64,000 nt of DNA from PGYR01 sp040264895. GTDB taxonomy: Bacteria; Bacteroidota; Ignavibacteria; Kapaibacteriales; UBA2268. The translations under genes and the position numbers were made by a program. The stretch is from positions 62,001-126,000 of the forward strand of contig JBDQHL010000001.1 in NCBI GenBank assembly GCA_040264895.1, written 5' to 3'. The notes beneath the pieces were generated by a model that searched no databases, was not told where the DNA came from, and was given only the letters and a program-made list of their open reading frames with translations. Positions 1 to 8,700 of this stretch are shown here, one piece after another. The stretch's first letter is position 1; each line of letters starts with the position of its first letter.

Positions 1-662
1 TAGATAAAAAAAATAGACAGTTTTCTGAAAATTACTGGAATAGCAGAACCTTAGCTCCTTCTGGATTTATTATATATTTAGGTGTAAAAAAACAATTTAA
101 AGAGCTAAAACATCATAACCTATTCTTTGCTGAGAAATGGAAGAAAAGTTTTGAAGATATTTTTAAAGGTAAAACCCTTCCAGAAAGTCCGTCGTATTAC
201 ATTTGTGCACCTAGTAAAACAGATCCATCTGTAGCACCAGAAGATTGCGAAAATCTTTTTGTTTTAGTACCAACAGCTACAAATTTAAAGCTTGATGAAA
301 AAACCATTAAAAATTATAGAGATAAAATCTTAAACCACATGACCAAGACTATGAATTTAGAAGGTTTAGAAGAAAACATTATTTTTGAACGTATTTTTAC
401 TGGTCAAGACTTTTCTAAATATTACAATGCTTATAAAGGTACAGCGCTAGGTTTGGCTCAAAACCTAAGTCAAACAGCTGTTTTTCGTCCAAAAACTCAT
501 TCTAAAAAAGTAAAAAATTTATATTACACAGGAGCAAATACTAATCCTGGTATTGGTGTTCCTATGTGTATTATAAGTTCACAAATTGTTTACAAACGAA
601 TTCATGGTATTACGCACGGCGCACCATTATCTGTTGAAGATACAAAATTTGAAAATAATTAA
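1..662 (+). CDS. Phytoene desaturase-family carotenoid oxidoreductase (CrtI/CrtD-like), C-terminal part
   Basis: The reading frame is open from the window edge (first full codon at 3) to the TAA at 660-662, so this is the last ~219 residues of a gene that starts outside the window. It shows the C-terminal hallmarks of CrtI-type FAD-dependent carotenoid desaturases: a YWNSRTLAPSGFIIYLGV-like segment near the start and the GANTNPGIGVPM flavin-binding motif near the end. The family dehydrogenates carotenoid backbones at the membrane. The next gene begins at the very next base, so the three carotenoid genes form one transcription unit. Family assignment is firm. Whether it is a phytoene desaturase or a 3,4-desaturase (CrtD) cannot be decided without the N-terminus; the LyeJ/CruF-like neighbours favour CrtD (inference). 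Confidence 0.85.
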   Translation, partial: DKKNRQFSENYWNSRTLAPSGFIIYLGVKKQFKELKHHNLFFAEKWKKSFEDIFKGKTLPESPSYYICAPSKTDPSVAPEDCENLFVLVPTATNLKLDEKTIKNYRDKILNHMTKTMNLEGLEENIIFERIFTGQDFSKYYNAYKGTALGLAQNLSQTAVFRPKTHSKKVKNLYYTGANTNPGIGVPMCIISSQIVYKRIHGITHGAPLSVEDTKFENN

Positions 663-1526
663 ATGAAATATTTCTATTGGATTCTCAGTATAAGCAGACC
701 TAGGTTTTGGCCCTATCTTGCAGGACCTTGGGCAGTCGGGATGGTCACTGCATCAGATTCTATAAAAGATTTTCAGAGCACTATGTTTTGGTCTGGTTTA
801 TTATTCTTTCTTTGGCCTGCCAACTTTATTCTTTATGGTATAAATGACTATGCAGATGGAGACACAGATCAATACAATCCAAAAAAGCAACAATATGAAA
901 ACCTTTACAATACAAAACAGAACAAACATTTATTAATTATACTTGCAGCTTTAGCTATAGTTTCTTTTGTATTTGTTTCCTATTTTCCAAGTTTTGAAGC
1001 TCAACTAGTTTTTGTATTATGGTTATTTTTATCTATTTTCTATTCCGTTCGTCCTTTACGATTTAAAGCAAGGTTGTTTATAGATTCTCTTTCTAATTTA
1101 CTTTATATTCTACCTGGAATTATGGCATTTTTAATTTTTCAACCCTTAGAAAATCTCTCTTGGCCTTTAGTTTTTGCAGCGTGGGTTTGGGCTATGGGAA
1201 TGCACTTATTTTCTGCCTTACCAGACATTAGAGCAGATAAGGCCGCTAAAGTAAAGACAACAGCTGTTTGGCTTGGTTTTAAAAAAGCCACTTTACTCAC
1301 TTTGCTTTATTACAGTATAGCCGCATTACTTTGTGCAATGTATGCTAATATTTGGCTTGGTCTATTAGCATTCATTAGCTATTGTATTCCCACAGCTTAT
1401 ATCTATTTCACATCAAACACCCATGGTGTATTTCTTATTTACAAAAAATTTCCTTTTATAAATTTAATCAATGGAGCAGCTCTATTCATCTACGTAATTT
1501 TCGAATACGACTTACTTATTTCTTAA
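663..1526 (+). CDS. UbiA-family prenyltransferase, lycopene elongase-like
   Basis: A 287-residue polytopic membrane protein of the UbiA superfamily. The first Asp-rich prenyl-diphosphate/Mg motif is seen as NDYADGDTD at residues 61-69. The second is DIRAD at 188-192, followed by the K-rich KVKTTAVWLG loop typical of the family. Most of the rest is hydrophobic helix. The start codon abuts the upstream stop and the next gene follows after 1 base. UbiA enzymes placed between a CrtI/CrtD-type desaturase and a CruF-type hydratase are known as lycopene elongases (LyeJ/CrtEb type), which add C5 units to lycopene to give C50 carotenoids. That specific role is inferred from context; a quinone or chlorophyll prenyltransferase is less likely here. 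Confidence 0.8.
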   Translation: MKYFYWILSISRPRFWPYLAGPWAVGMVTASDSIKDFQSTMFWSGLLFFLWPANFILYGINDYADGDTDQYNPKKQQYENLYNTKQNKHLLIILAALAIVSFVFVSYFPSFEAQLVFVLWLFLSIFYSVRPLRFKARLFIDSLSNLLYILPGIMAFLIFQPLENLSWPLVFAAWVWAMGMHLFSALPDIRADKAAKVKTTAVWLGFKKATLLTLLYYSIAALLCAMYANIWLGLLAFISYCIPTAYIYFTSNTHGVFLIYKKFPFINLINGAALFIYVIFEYDLLIS

Positions 1527-1527
1527 A

Positions 1528-2265
1528 ATGAAAAAAATACAAACATATACATTGCTATTATCATTTCTTATGGTGTTCATAGGATACTTTGCGTACACAG
1601 CTCGAAATGATTATTTCTCTATTATCCCAATGATTTTATTGGCTGTTCCTGCTTATATTGCCTTACTTAGAACAAACCTTCGAAAAGGGCTTATTTTTAT
1701 ACTTATTTTAAGCTGCTATGCCACTGGAATTGAAGCATTAAGTATTACTACATCTTTTCCTTATGGACCTTTTGAATATAATGCACAATTAGGGTACAAA
1801 CTATTTGGTTTAGTTCCTTGGTCTGTAAGTCTTGGTTGGGTCCCATTAGTTATTGGGACTGCTGCCATTAGTAGCTGGCTGTTTAAAATACGGAAAGCCC
1901 AGTTTTTAGCAAGTGTCTTCCTCTTGGTAGTATCAGATTTGGTAATAGATCCAGGAGCAGTATTAATGAATTTTTGGACTTGGACCAATCCGGGCTTATA
2001 CTATACTATACCATTTTCAAATTATTTAGGATGGATTTTTTCTGCTGTTATTGGTGAGCTTTTATTGTTTTACTTAATACCCAAAAGTGATATTTCAAAG
2101 CTGCCCTATTATGCAACTTATACGCTGGCCTTAGGAAATGCTTTTTGGGTTGGTGTAACTTTTAACGCCTCATACTGGATTCCGTGTATAATTGGTATAA
2201 TCCTTCAAATTTTAATTTTAATAGCGCTATCAAAAACCAATGAACACCTAGCAATAAGTGAATAA
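1528..2265 (+). CDS. CruF-like carotenoid biosynthesis protein (hydratase)
   Basis: A 245-residue protein with about seven predicted membrane helices, matching the CruF/DUF422 carotenoid 1,2-hydratase family. Family-like segments include EALSITTSFPYGPFEY near residues 70-85, a conserved PW..SLGWVPLVIG stretch near residue 96, and DLVIDPGAV near residue 137. CruF proteins hydrate the terminal psi-end group; in haloarchaea CruF is the bisanhydrobacterioruberin hydratase, encoded next to lyeJ and crtD. The gene follows the prenyltransferase after 1 base and is the last of the operon, with a terminator about 170 bp downstream. Family confidence is high; the exact substrate (C40 or C50) is inferred. 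Confidence 0.8.
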   Translation: MKKIQTYTLLLSFLMVFIGYFAYTARNDYFSIIPMILLAVPAYIALLRTNLRKGLIFILILSCYATGIEALSITTSFPYGPFEYNAQLGYKLFGLVPWSVSLGWVPLVIGTAAISSWLFKIRKAQFLASVFLLVVSDLVIDPGAVLMNFWTWTNPGLYYTIPFSNYLGWIFSAVIGELLLFYLIPKSDISKLPYYATYTLALGNAFWVGVTFNASYWIPCIIGIILQILILIALSKTNEHLAISE

Positions 2266-2435
2266 CAGCGATAGGTAATGCCAAGCATTTATGTGTATCT
2301 TCCTTAGGTATAAAAGACAAAAAAAGTTCAACTACCACTGTTGACTATGCAGGCCGCTTTGAGGAGGAAAGCTGTAGAAATGATTTTTTTTAACCACAGT
2401 CGCTAATGCCCTTGGCTTTACACGCAGCTGAGGAC

Positions 2436-2466
2436 AACTAACCCTTTTCTTAGGGTTGGTTTTTTT
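2436..2466 (+). terminator. Intrinsic terminator downstream of the carotenoid genes
   Basis: The stem AACTAACCC pairs with GGGTTGGTT (one T-G pair; loop TTTTCTTA) and is followed by an uninterrupted run of T. It lies downstream of the CruF-like gene on the same strand, so it probably ends the carotenoid transcript. Confidence 0.75.
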
Positions 2467-2570
2467 GGTACTAAACGGCATTATTAAATTATACCACCAC
2501 CTGTGCCCCTCTGGAGGAGCTTGTCACGTCTTCAGCGTGAGCTGGCAGAACTTGTTATGACTGAGGAGGA

Positions 2571-2584
2571 TTGATTTAACAATG
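2571..2584 (+). repeat. Left copy of a 14-bp inverted repeat flanking the McrBC module
   Basis: TTGATTTAACAATG is the exact reverse complement of the copy at 5660-5673. The pair lies outside the mcrB remnant on one side and outside mcrC on the other. The core ATTTAAC fits the RYYYAAC half-site of integron attC elements; the resemblance is noted, not proven. Confidence 0.55.
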
Positions 2585-2798
2585 TCCACCTCCGACTTTT
2601 GCTGTTATCAAAAGCCACCTCCGCCAGCGGAGAACAACCAAGTCTATTTTTGGTATTGTTTTTTTTGTTATATTGGGGGAAAGGTATAATAAATAAACTA
2701 AAAAGCTTATGCTGGCAACAATTGCATGCTTGTGGTGCAAGCTGAAAAGAGCAATTTTTTGCTAACAGACGGAAAGACAGAGAAGATTAAAAACATAA

Positions 2799-4267
2799 AT
2801 TGCGAATTTTGAAAAATTAATAAAAGACAGAAAACATAGAATTAATATAGAAAAAATTAGACAATTCATAACAAAGAAAGCTGAAGAATTTGGTGCTAAG
2901 ACAGACAACGAATTTAACAAACCATATGTTGAAAGAAACAACACTGGACAAGAAGCGCTTAAAGATAATGGAGCATATTTTGGATTTATTCATCCAGAGG
3001 AAGAAGCGTCAGGACTTTTCATTGACAATTTTCCCAAACGAGCAAAACAAAACTTGGCTAGTGTGCCTTGGAATTGGTTCCAGTGGTTTCAAAAATGACT
3101 ACGAACTTGCAACCTACCCAGGACTTAGAAGATTATTTTCAAAACTGACTGATGAAAAAGGATTTTGCAAATCTGACTTTTCAGATATCGAAACTAGTCT
3201 ACCAAAATCAATTACTGGCAGATCAGATTTACAACATATAAAAAAATACGATTAAAACTTACACTAAATTTTTACCGACATGCCAAATAGTTAACAACCC
3301 AGAAAGCGAGAAAGGAGAGCAAATTATTGCAGCCTTTGTCGCAGGTTATGCCAAGCTTAGAGATTGGCCAACTAACAAAAACCATAGAGAAGCAGTTTCA
3401 AATGCTTTGGAGCCGTTTTTAAAGACAGAAACAATTGATGAAACAGAAGAAGTAAAAAATCTCTTAAAAGAAAGAAAATACATCGTTCTTCAAGGGCCTC
3501 CTGGGACTGGAAAAACAAGGACTGCAAAAAGGGTTGCAGAAAAAATAGGTTCTAAAACATTTTTCACTCAATTTCACGCAGAGACCAGTTTCTCCGATTT
3601 TATTTTTGGAATTCGACCAGATACAACAAATGAAAAACTGATATACAAATAAAATTTAGGGAGCTTTTCAAATGCCTTAAAATATGCTATTAGCAACGAA
3701 AAAAAAGAAGTCATCTTAATAATTGACGAAATAAACAGGGCGAATCTTGCCAATGTGTTGGGTCCTGTCTTTTATCTATTTGAACATAAAATGGATGTCT
3801 CAAATGTTGAAATTGAAATTGCTCCTGAGCTTAAGGTGGAAAAACTACCTAACAACTTTTTTGTTATTGCTACAATGAACACAGCTGATAGAAGTTTGGC
3901 TGTTGTGGACTTTGCTCTACGAAGACGATTTGCCTGGTATAATCATTCACCTAAAGTAATTGAAGGACCAAATAAAAGACTAGACCAGATTTCTGTCAAT
4001 AAAATATCAGAAAATGAGTTTTTCTTCAAAGAAGATTACGCTGTTATCGAAGAGATTTTTAATTGGTATGCTTCAAGTACTGAATTAAATCTTCAGCCTG
4101 GACAAGGTTACTTTATAGCTAACTCTGAAGATGAAATGAAAAATCGAATTCGTTATGAAGTATTTCCTTTGATTAAAGAGTATTTGCAAGAAGGTCTTTT
4201 ACGAAGTGTAAAAGAAGAGTTTAATAACTATTTCTCTACTAGAATAAATCTATCTCTTTTCGAATGA
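2799..4267 (+). pseudogene. mcrB-like restriction GTPase gene, broken by two frameshifts and a stop
   Basis: Fragments in three states together resemble a McrB subunit of a modification-dependent restriction system. Frame 3 (2799 to about 3015) encodes the start of a MrcB_N/DUF3578-type domain, without a visible start codon. It continues in frame 1 to 3255 (CLGIGSSGFKND, ATYPGLRRLF), after a shift near 3012-3020. A second shift in the run of seven A at 3240-3246 moves to frame 2, which holds the AAA+ GTPase: Walker A GPPGTGKT near 3500, Walker B IIDEINRAN near 3730, sensor ATMNTADRS and arginine finger ALRRRF near 3880-3930. A TAA at 3650-3652 interrupts this frame, while homology resumes directly after it. 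The end overlaps mcrC by 4 bp (ATGA). As written it cannot give a full-length protein. Confidence 0.75.
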
Positions 4268-5646
4268 CTAAACCTTTAGATGTTTTTTGCGAAATTCCTT
4301 ACCTTACTGAACAATCGAAACAGTTGGGTGGAATTGTTTTGCAAAAAAAATGGTTCAAGTCGGCAGACAAAAGAATTATTGGTCAGTACCTCCAAAAATT
4401 CATTGATTATAACACCAAGCAATTTAAATTCCTTGGTGTTCAACCTTACATAATTGGTTCAGACCAAAGCACTGCATTGACATTTCGTTCATCTGGTTTC
4501 ATTGGCTCTATTCCTTTGAGAGCTTCTGACACTGGAAAGCAAATCGGTGATTTTGTAGTTATGCCAAGGTTTACGGGGCGGGACAGATTTGAGGACTATA
4601 TTGAAATTTTGAACCTCCTTGGTACCGAAATAAGTCCAAAGGTCATTGACAGTTTACCATTGGCTTCAGGTAAAAACTTCAGACCACCATTGTATTTGGA
4701 GGCTGTAAAATTCATAACAGCTCTTGAAAAATTGACAATGAGACCGTGGAGAAAGTTTGATAATATGGAAAAGGTTTCAAGTCAACCGTCTGGTCAAATA
4801 AATTGGACAAAATATATCAACAATGAATACAAAGTTGAGAATATAATAAAATTTCCTACAAGAACAAATGTTCTAAGTGAGTATCATACTGAATATTCTG
4901 AAATTAGATATGTCTTTGACATTTGCAAAAGCGAACTACTCTCGGCTAATACACCACAGAGAATAAAGAATACTTTACGAAACAAATTGAGTTTCCTTGA
5001 AGAACGTTTGTATTATCATAAACCAAAAGCAACTAATAAAATTATAATCAAATTTTCTGATAGTCCTTCTGTAAAATTCTGTAAGGAACAAGCTAATAGA
5101 ATTTTAAACTTTAACTTTGTTGATAGCACCGCTTGGCGTGTTGATTTTTCAGATGTATTTGAAAAATTCATTCAATATATTTTTAAAGAAACTGCAAAAG
5201 AAATTGGGGGACGACTTTACTCAAACTTTAAATTTCATTCTAGAACATCAAAGCATTATTCTTGGGAATTAAAGCACATCGAGCCAGACGCAATTTTTCA
5301 AAAAGAAAACGTTTTAGTTTTTATTGACGCCAAATACAAATCTAATTTATACAACAAGTATGACCAAAGTGAATTATTAAAAGAAGACCATAGACGCGAC
5401 TTACATCAAATAATGGCTTATTCTTCTTTCAGCAAGACAGACTTTAAATTTGGTTTTCTATGTTACCCATCAAACCAAATCGAATTAAAAAGTATTCATT
5501 ATGAAAACGGAATTAATGAAACTGCAAATACGATTTTGATCTTAGGTGTCCCTCTAAAAAAAGAAAGTGTTAACGATATAAAAAGACTTTTGGGAAATGA
5601 GCTTTATGAAATTGAAAGAAGAACAACAACCCCACATAGACCTTAA
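4264..5646 (+). CDS. mcrC: McrC-like nuclease subunit of a McrBC restriction system
   Basis: A 460-residue protein overlapping the mcrB remnant by 4 bp, the usual translational coupling of mcrBC. McrC carries the endonuclease and stimulates the McrB GTPase; the complex cuts DNA containing modified cytosines. A PD-(D/E)xK nuclease core is visible in the C-terminal third: EPDAIF, then after a short beta hairpin FIDAKYK (Asp and Lys of the D-x-K half). The protein is longer than E. coli McrC (about 350 residues), as in many McrC relatives with a larger N-terminal domain. The reading frame is intact, but its partner is broken, so the system is probably inactive (inference). Confidence 0.8.
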   Translation: MTKPLDVFCEIPYLTEQSKQLGGIVLQKKWFKSADKRIIGQYLQKFIDYNTKQFKFLGVQPYIIGSDQSTALTFRSSGFIGSIPLRASDTGKQIGDFVVMPRFTGRDRFEDYIEILNLLGTEISPKVIDSLPLASGKNFRPPLYLEAVKFITALEKLTMRPWRKFDNMEKVSSQPSGQINWTKYINNEYKVENIIKFPTRTNVLSEYHTEYSEIRYVFDICKSELLSANTPQRIKNTLRNKLSFLEERLYYHKPKATNKIIIKFSDSPSVKFCKEQANRILNFNFVDSTAWRVDFSDVFEKFIQYIFKETAKEIGGRLYSNFKFHSRTSKHYSWELKHIEPDAIFQKENVLVFIDAKYKSNLYNKYDQSELLKEDHRRDLHQIMAYSSFSKTDFKFGFLCYPSNQIELKSIHYENGINETANTILILGVPLKKESVNDIKRLLGNELYEIERRTTTPHRP

Positions 5647-5659
5647 AAAATAGCGGCTT

Positions 5660-5673
5660 CATTGTTAAATCAA
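5660..5673 (-). repeat. Right copy of the 14-bp inverted repeat
   Basis: CATTGTTAAATCAA is the exact reverse complement of 2571-2584. It lies 13 bp after the mcrC stop, inside a small hairpin (AGCGG with CCGCgCT) at about 5651-5685. GTTAAAT fits the GTTRRRY half-site of integron attC elements. The 3' end of sprA begins 40 bp further on, so this point may mark the right border of the inserted block (inference). Confidence 0.55.
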
Positions 5674-5714
5674 AAGTCCGCGCTAAAGTGAAAAGATATT
5701 GTTGCCTATCTCCA

Positions 5715-8700
5715 CTATCTACCACCTGCCAGCGATATACGCAGATCTAGCCCTACTTGAGTTGTGCTAAATCCTGGGTTAGCAGCACCTGCAGTTACAG
5801 TAGCGTCATAACGGAAGAAGAACGACGCCGTTACCCTATTACTTAGTGAATACCTTATTCTTGGCTCTATTGTTATTTGGGTGTCACCTTGTAGCTCACG
5901 TCCTTCGTTCTCGTTCAAGCCAGCCTCATCCGATACATCGAATGTGGCACGTGAATTATCTTTTATTGAGAATAGGAAACTATATTCAATATTGTTCTCT
6001 AAGCTTAATCCTAAAAATTCCCACTCCAAGCTCTTCATTGTGTAGTTTGCCTGAGCGCTTATCTCGTTGGTACTCGTTTTTTCTATTATACTCCTACTGG
6101 AAGAGCTAAGGTTGAAGTTTGAAGTAGAGTTCCAACGTAAGTTTGCAGTTAGTTGGCCATCTAATTTCTCATCATCAAACGTCCAAGTAACACCAAGCAT
6201 GGGTTGGAATCCATATTGCACCATCTGGTTTTCGTACGCCTCGCCCTTATCTGTTATCTTGATTGCCTCATCATATAGTGCTTGGTATCTATGCTCGAAT
6301 CTAACTTTCTTTACATAATCGCTCCATATCCCCCACTCTTCTAGTCCTTCCCAAGTAATACCATAATTTGGAGCAGGTAAGAACTTACGAGCAGCCCCAC
6401 CACTGATACTAAACGCCTCTAACTCCTCGAAGAATGATTCCGAAAGAGCTCGCTGTTTTGCTCGGTTTTGCTCTAATTCGGAGATACCGCTGTTCTCTAT
6501 TGCGGCAGCCCTATTATTGTACTCCTCAACTACAGCATCCATAGTATTGCCAAATGGGTTGAACCCAAAAATAGTTGGGAATGACATATAGGAACGAGAG
6601 AAAGACTTGAGCGCAATCACATTAGTATAAGTCGGAACGCCATCATTGTCCGTTAGTACAGTCTCATTTCTATTATACGACACAGTAGAGTTCCACTTCA
6701 AATCTAACTCAGCACCCTTCCACAACGGTCTAGATGTAGCTATGTCAAATGTAGTCGCCTGATTAAAGTTATCTTGTAAAATAGCATTGGGTGGCCTCAG
6801 CCCGTCGAACGCCTCGAACCCTATGAATGGGAACGCTGCTGAAGGCGTAGCTTTGAATCCACCGTGTGGGCTACTAACCAATCCTAATTGATATGGTAAG
6901 CTCGGCCCTTGTGGTCTTGAGCTATTACCAAACCCCCAGAAATTAGTTAATCCCGTACCACCATATACACCTGGATTTATAGATGAATTAGTCTGATTCA
7001 AACCAACCCTAACTGTCTTAAAATCTAAGAATATAAATTTGAAAGCACTACCCAACTCGCTCCAAAAAGACGTCGAAGTGTCCTTGGGTATCTGTCTTGT
7101 TAGTGATGTTTTACCACCAGTACCAAACCAGCTATTGCCAAGCTGCTCTAACCCTATAGTACCGGTAAACCTTGTAGTGGAATTATAATTAGCTTGCTTT
7201 GCTACATCGAGCAACGCGGGGTCTGGATGAAGTGGGTTGGTCCATTGGTAATCAACTACATACTGACCAGTAATTTTAAAATATTTATTGATATTAGCTA
7301 TGTTAGGTAATTGTGGTGTAAAGTTAAGCGTTACGTTCTGAGTGTGATTTATATCATCACCGAAGTTAATCAACGCCCCATCATTTAGCAATACCGTTTT
7401 GGCTAATTCACTTCCAGTTCTCTGGGTTCCATCAGAACCAGCTTCAAATCTAACAAGTGATGAACGAGTAGAAAAATTATAATCTAACAATGGATTCAAA
7501 AATCCACCTTCAACAAATTTCCATGAGAAATTAGCTGTTCTATTAGCAGTGAAATCTCTTACTACAGGACTTGCAAAATCTAAAAACCTCGATTGCTCTG
7601 TTCTTCTTTGTCTGCTCACATTCAACCCAAATCCAATTGCATTAGGCAAAAAGTTATATTTAGCTTCACTATAAGTTTCTAACACAGGCACACTATCTGA
7701 CCATGTAAACGGCTGCACAGAAAGCAATTCGGGAATACGATTAGTGTACCTAACATCAGCACGCCATTCCCAATTGAATTTCTGCTCATAAACAGGAGTC
7801 CTCTGGTATTCTTGAGTATAGTTATAACCTAATACTAACTTGTTCAAAGTCTCATTCACAGTCCAGTGATTAATTGGCAAACCAAGTTTAACACCATTCA
7901 TACCCCAGCTATCTTGCACTACTAATGTTTGAGAGCGTTTGACTAAAGCATCTGCAACTTCCTGAGCTTCATCTTCAGTGGCACCATTATCCAGCGCCCT
8001 TTCTTTTGCTAAGTTGGCTGCAACATCAAGATTAACATCATTATTTGCTTGGAACTCTGGTGTTTCTACCTTCTCTGTGTGGGTATAGCTAATAGGCAAA
8101 TTTACACCTTTAAAGCTTTCAGGCATAAACTTATTCAACTGACCTTGCATATTAATAGTAAACTTAGTGGTCTGCATCCGGTTACCGAACCGTTCTTCTA
8201 ACCTATGGAAATTGGGTTCCTGTGTCCGGAATGATGCATCAATAGTACCCAAATCTGCTAACTTAACACTCGAACTAGCAATGGCGGCTATATCGCTGCT
8301 TGCCTCTGGCTTGGTGAGTCTTAGCTCATTGAACCACACAGTAGTCGTCAAATCATTGGGGTATCGTTCCTCTGGGTTAGCTATACCAAGCCCTATGAAG
8401 GAAACACGAGTTACTACTGGACTACCTTTAACAGCGAATACTGCTGTTGGGTCACCAGGTACTGCAAACTCTTGTCTATCTCTTTTCAGTGATGTATCAC
8501 GTATTTGCTTTATAGCTGTTAGCTCTTCTAAGTTGATCTGAACATCTGTCCAACCTCGTGTTATCGGCTTTCTATATTCATAGTAGTTTGACGAATCTGT
8601 ACCAAATCGAATAAATGCATATCCCTTTGGAGTTACTCCGGGTATTGCCTCTCCTGGCATAGAACCATCACCGTGATAGAAGAATTTTAGTTTTTTATAG

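Larger units (their letters stand above)
2266..2798 (+). other. Non-coding interval between the carotenoid operon and the mcrB remnant
   Basis: About 530 bp with no convincing gene. It contains the intrinsic terminator at 2436-2466, several short dyads (for example GCTTG-TGGTG-CAAGC near 2730) and a sequence word repeated in inverted orientation at 5660-5673. A short open stretch around 2500-2574 reads as a charged helix ending RELAELVMTEED before a TGA. It could be the tail of a lost gene, but it is too short to name. Base use here is locally richer in G+C than the flanking genes. Confidence 0.5.

Noticed and set aside
339..662. A short protein beginning at the ATG at 339.
   Set aside because: The frame is open to the window edge and the upstream codons match the carotenoid desaturase family, so the ATG is internal.
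2341..2430. GAGGAGGAAAGC word suggestive of RNase P RNA or another structured RNA.
   Set aside because: The conserved P RNA core that should follow is absent, and no other known RNA fold was recognised.
8167..8541. Plus-strand frames of 70-140 codons inside the sprA region.
   Set aside because: Antisense shadows of the 6.7-kb sprA frame.
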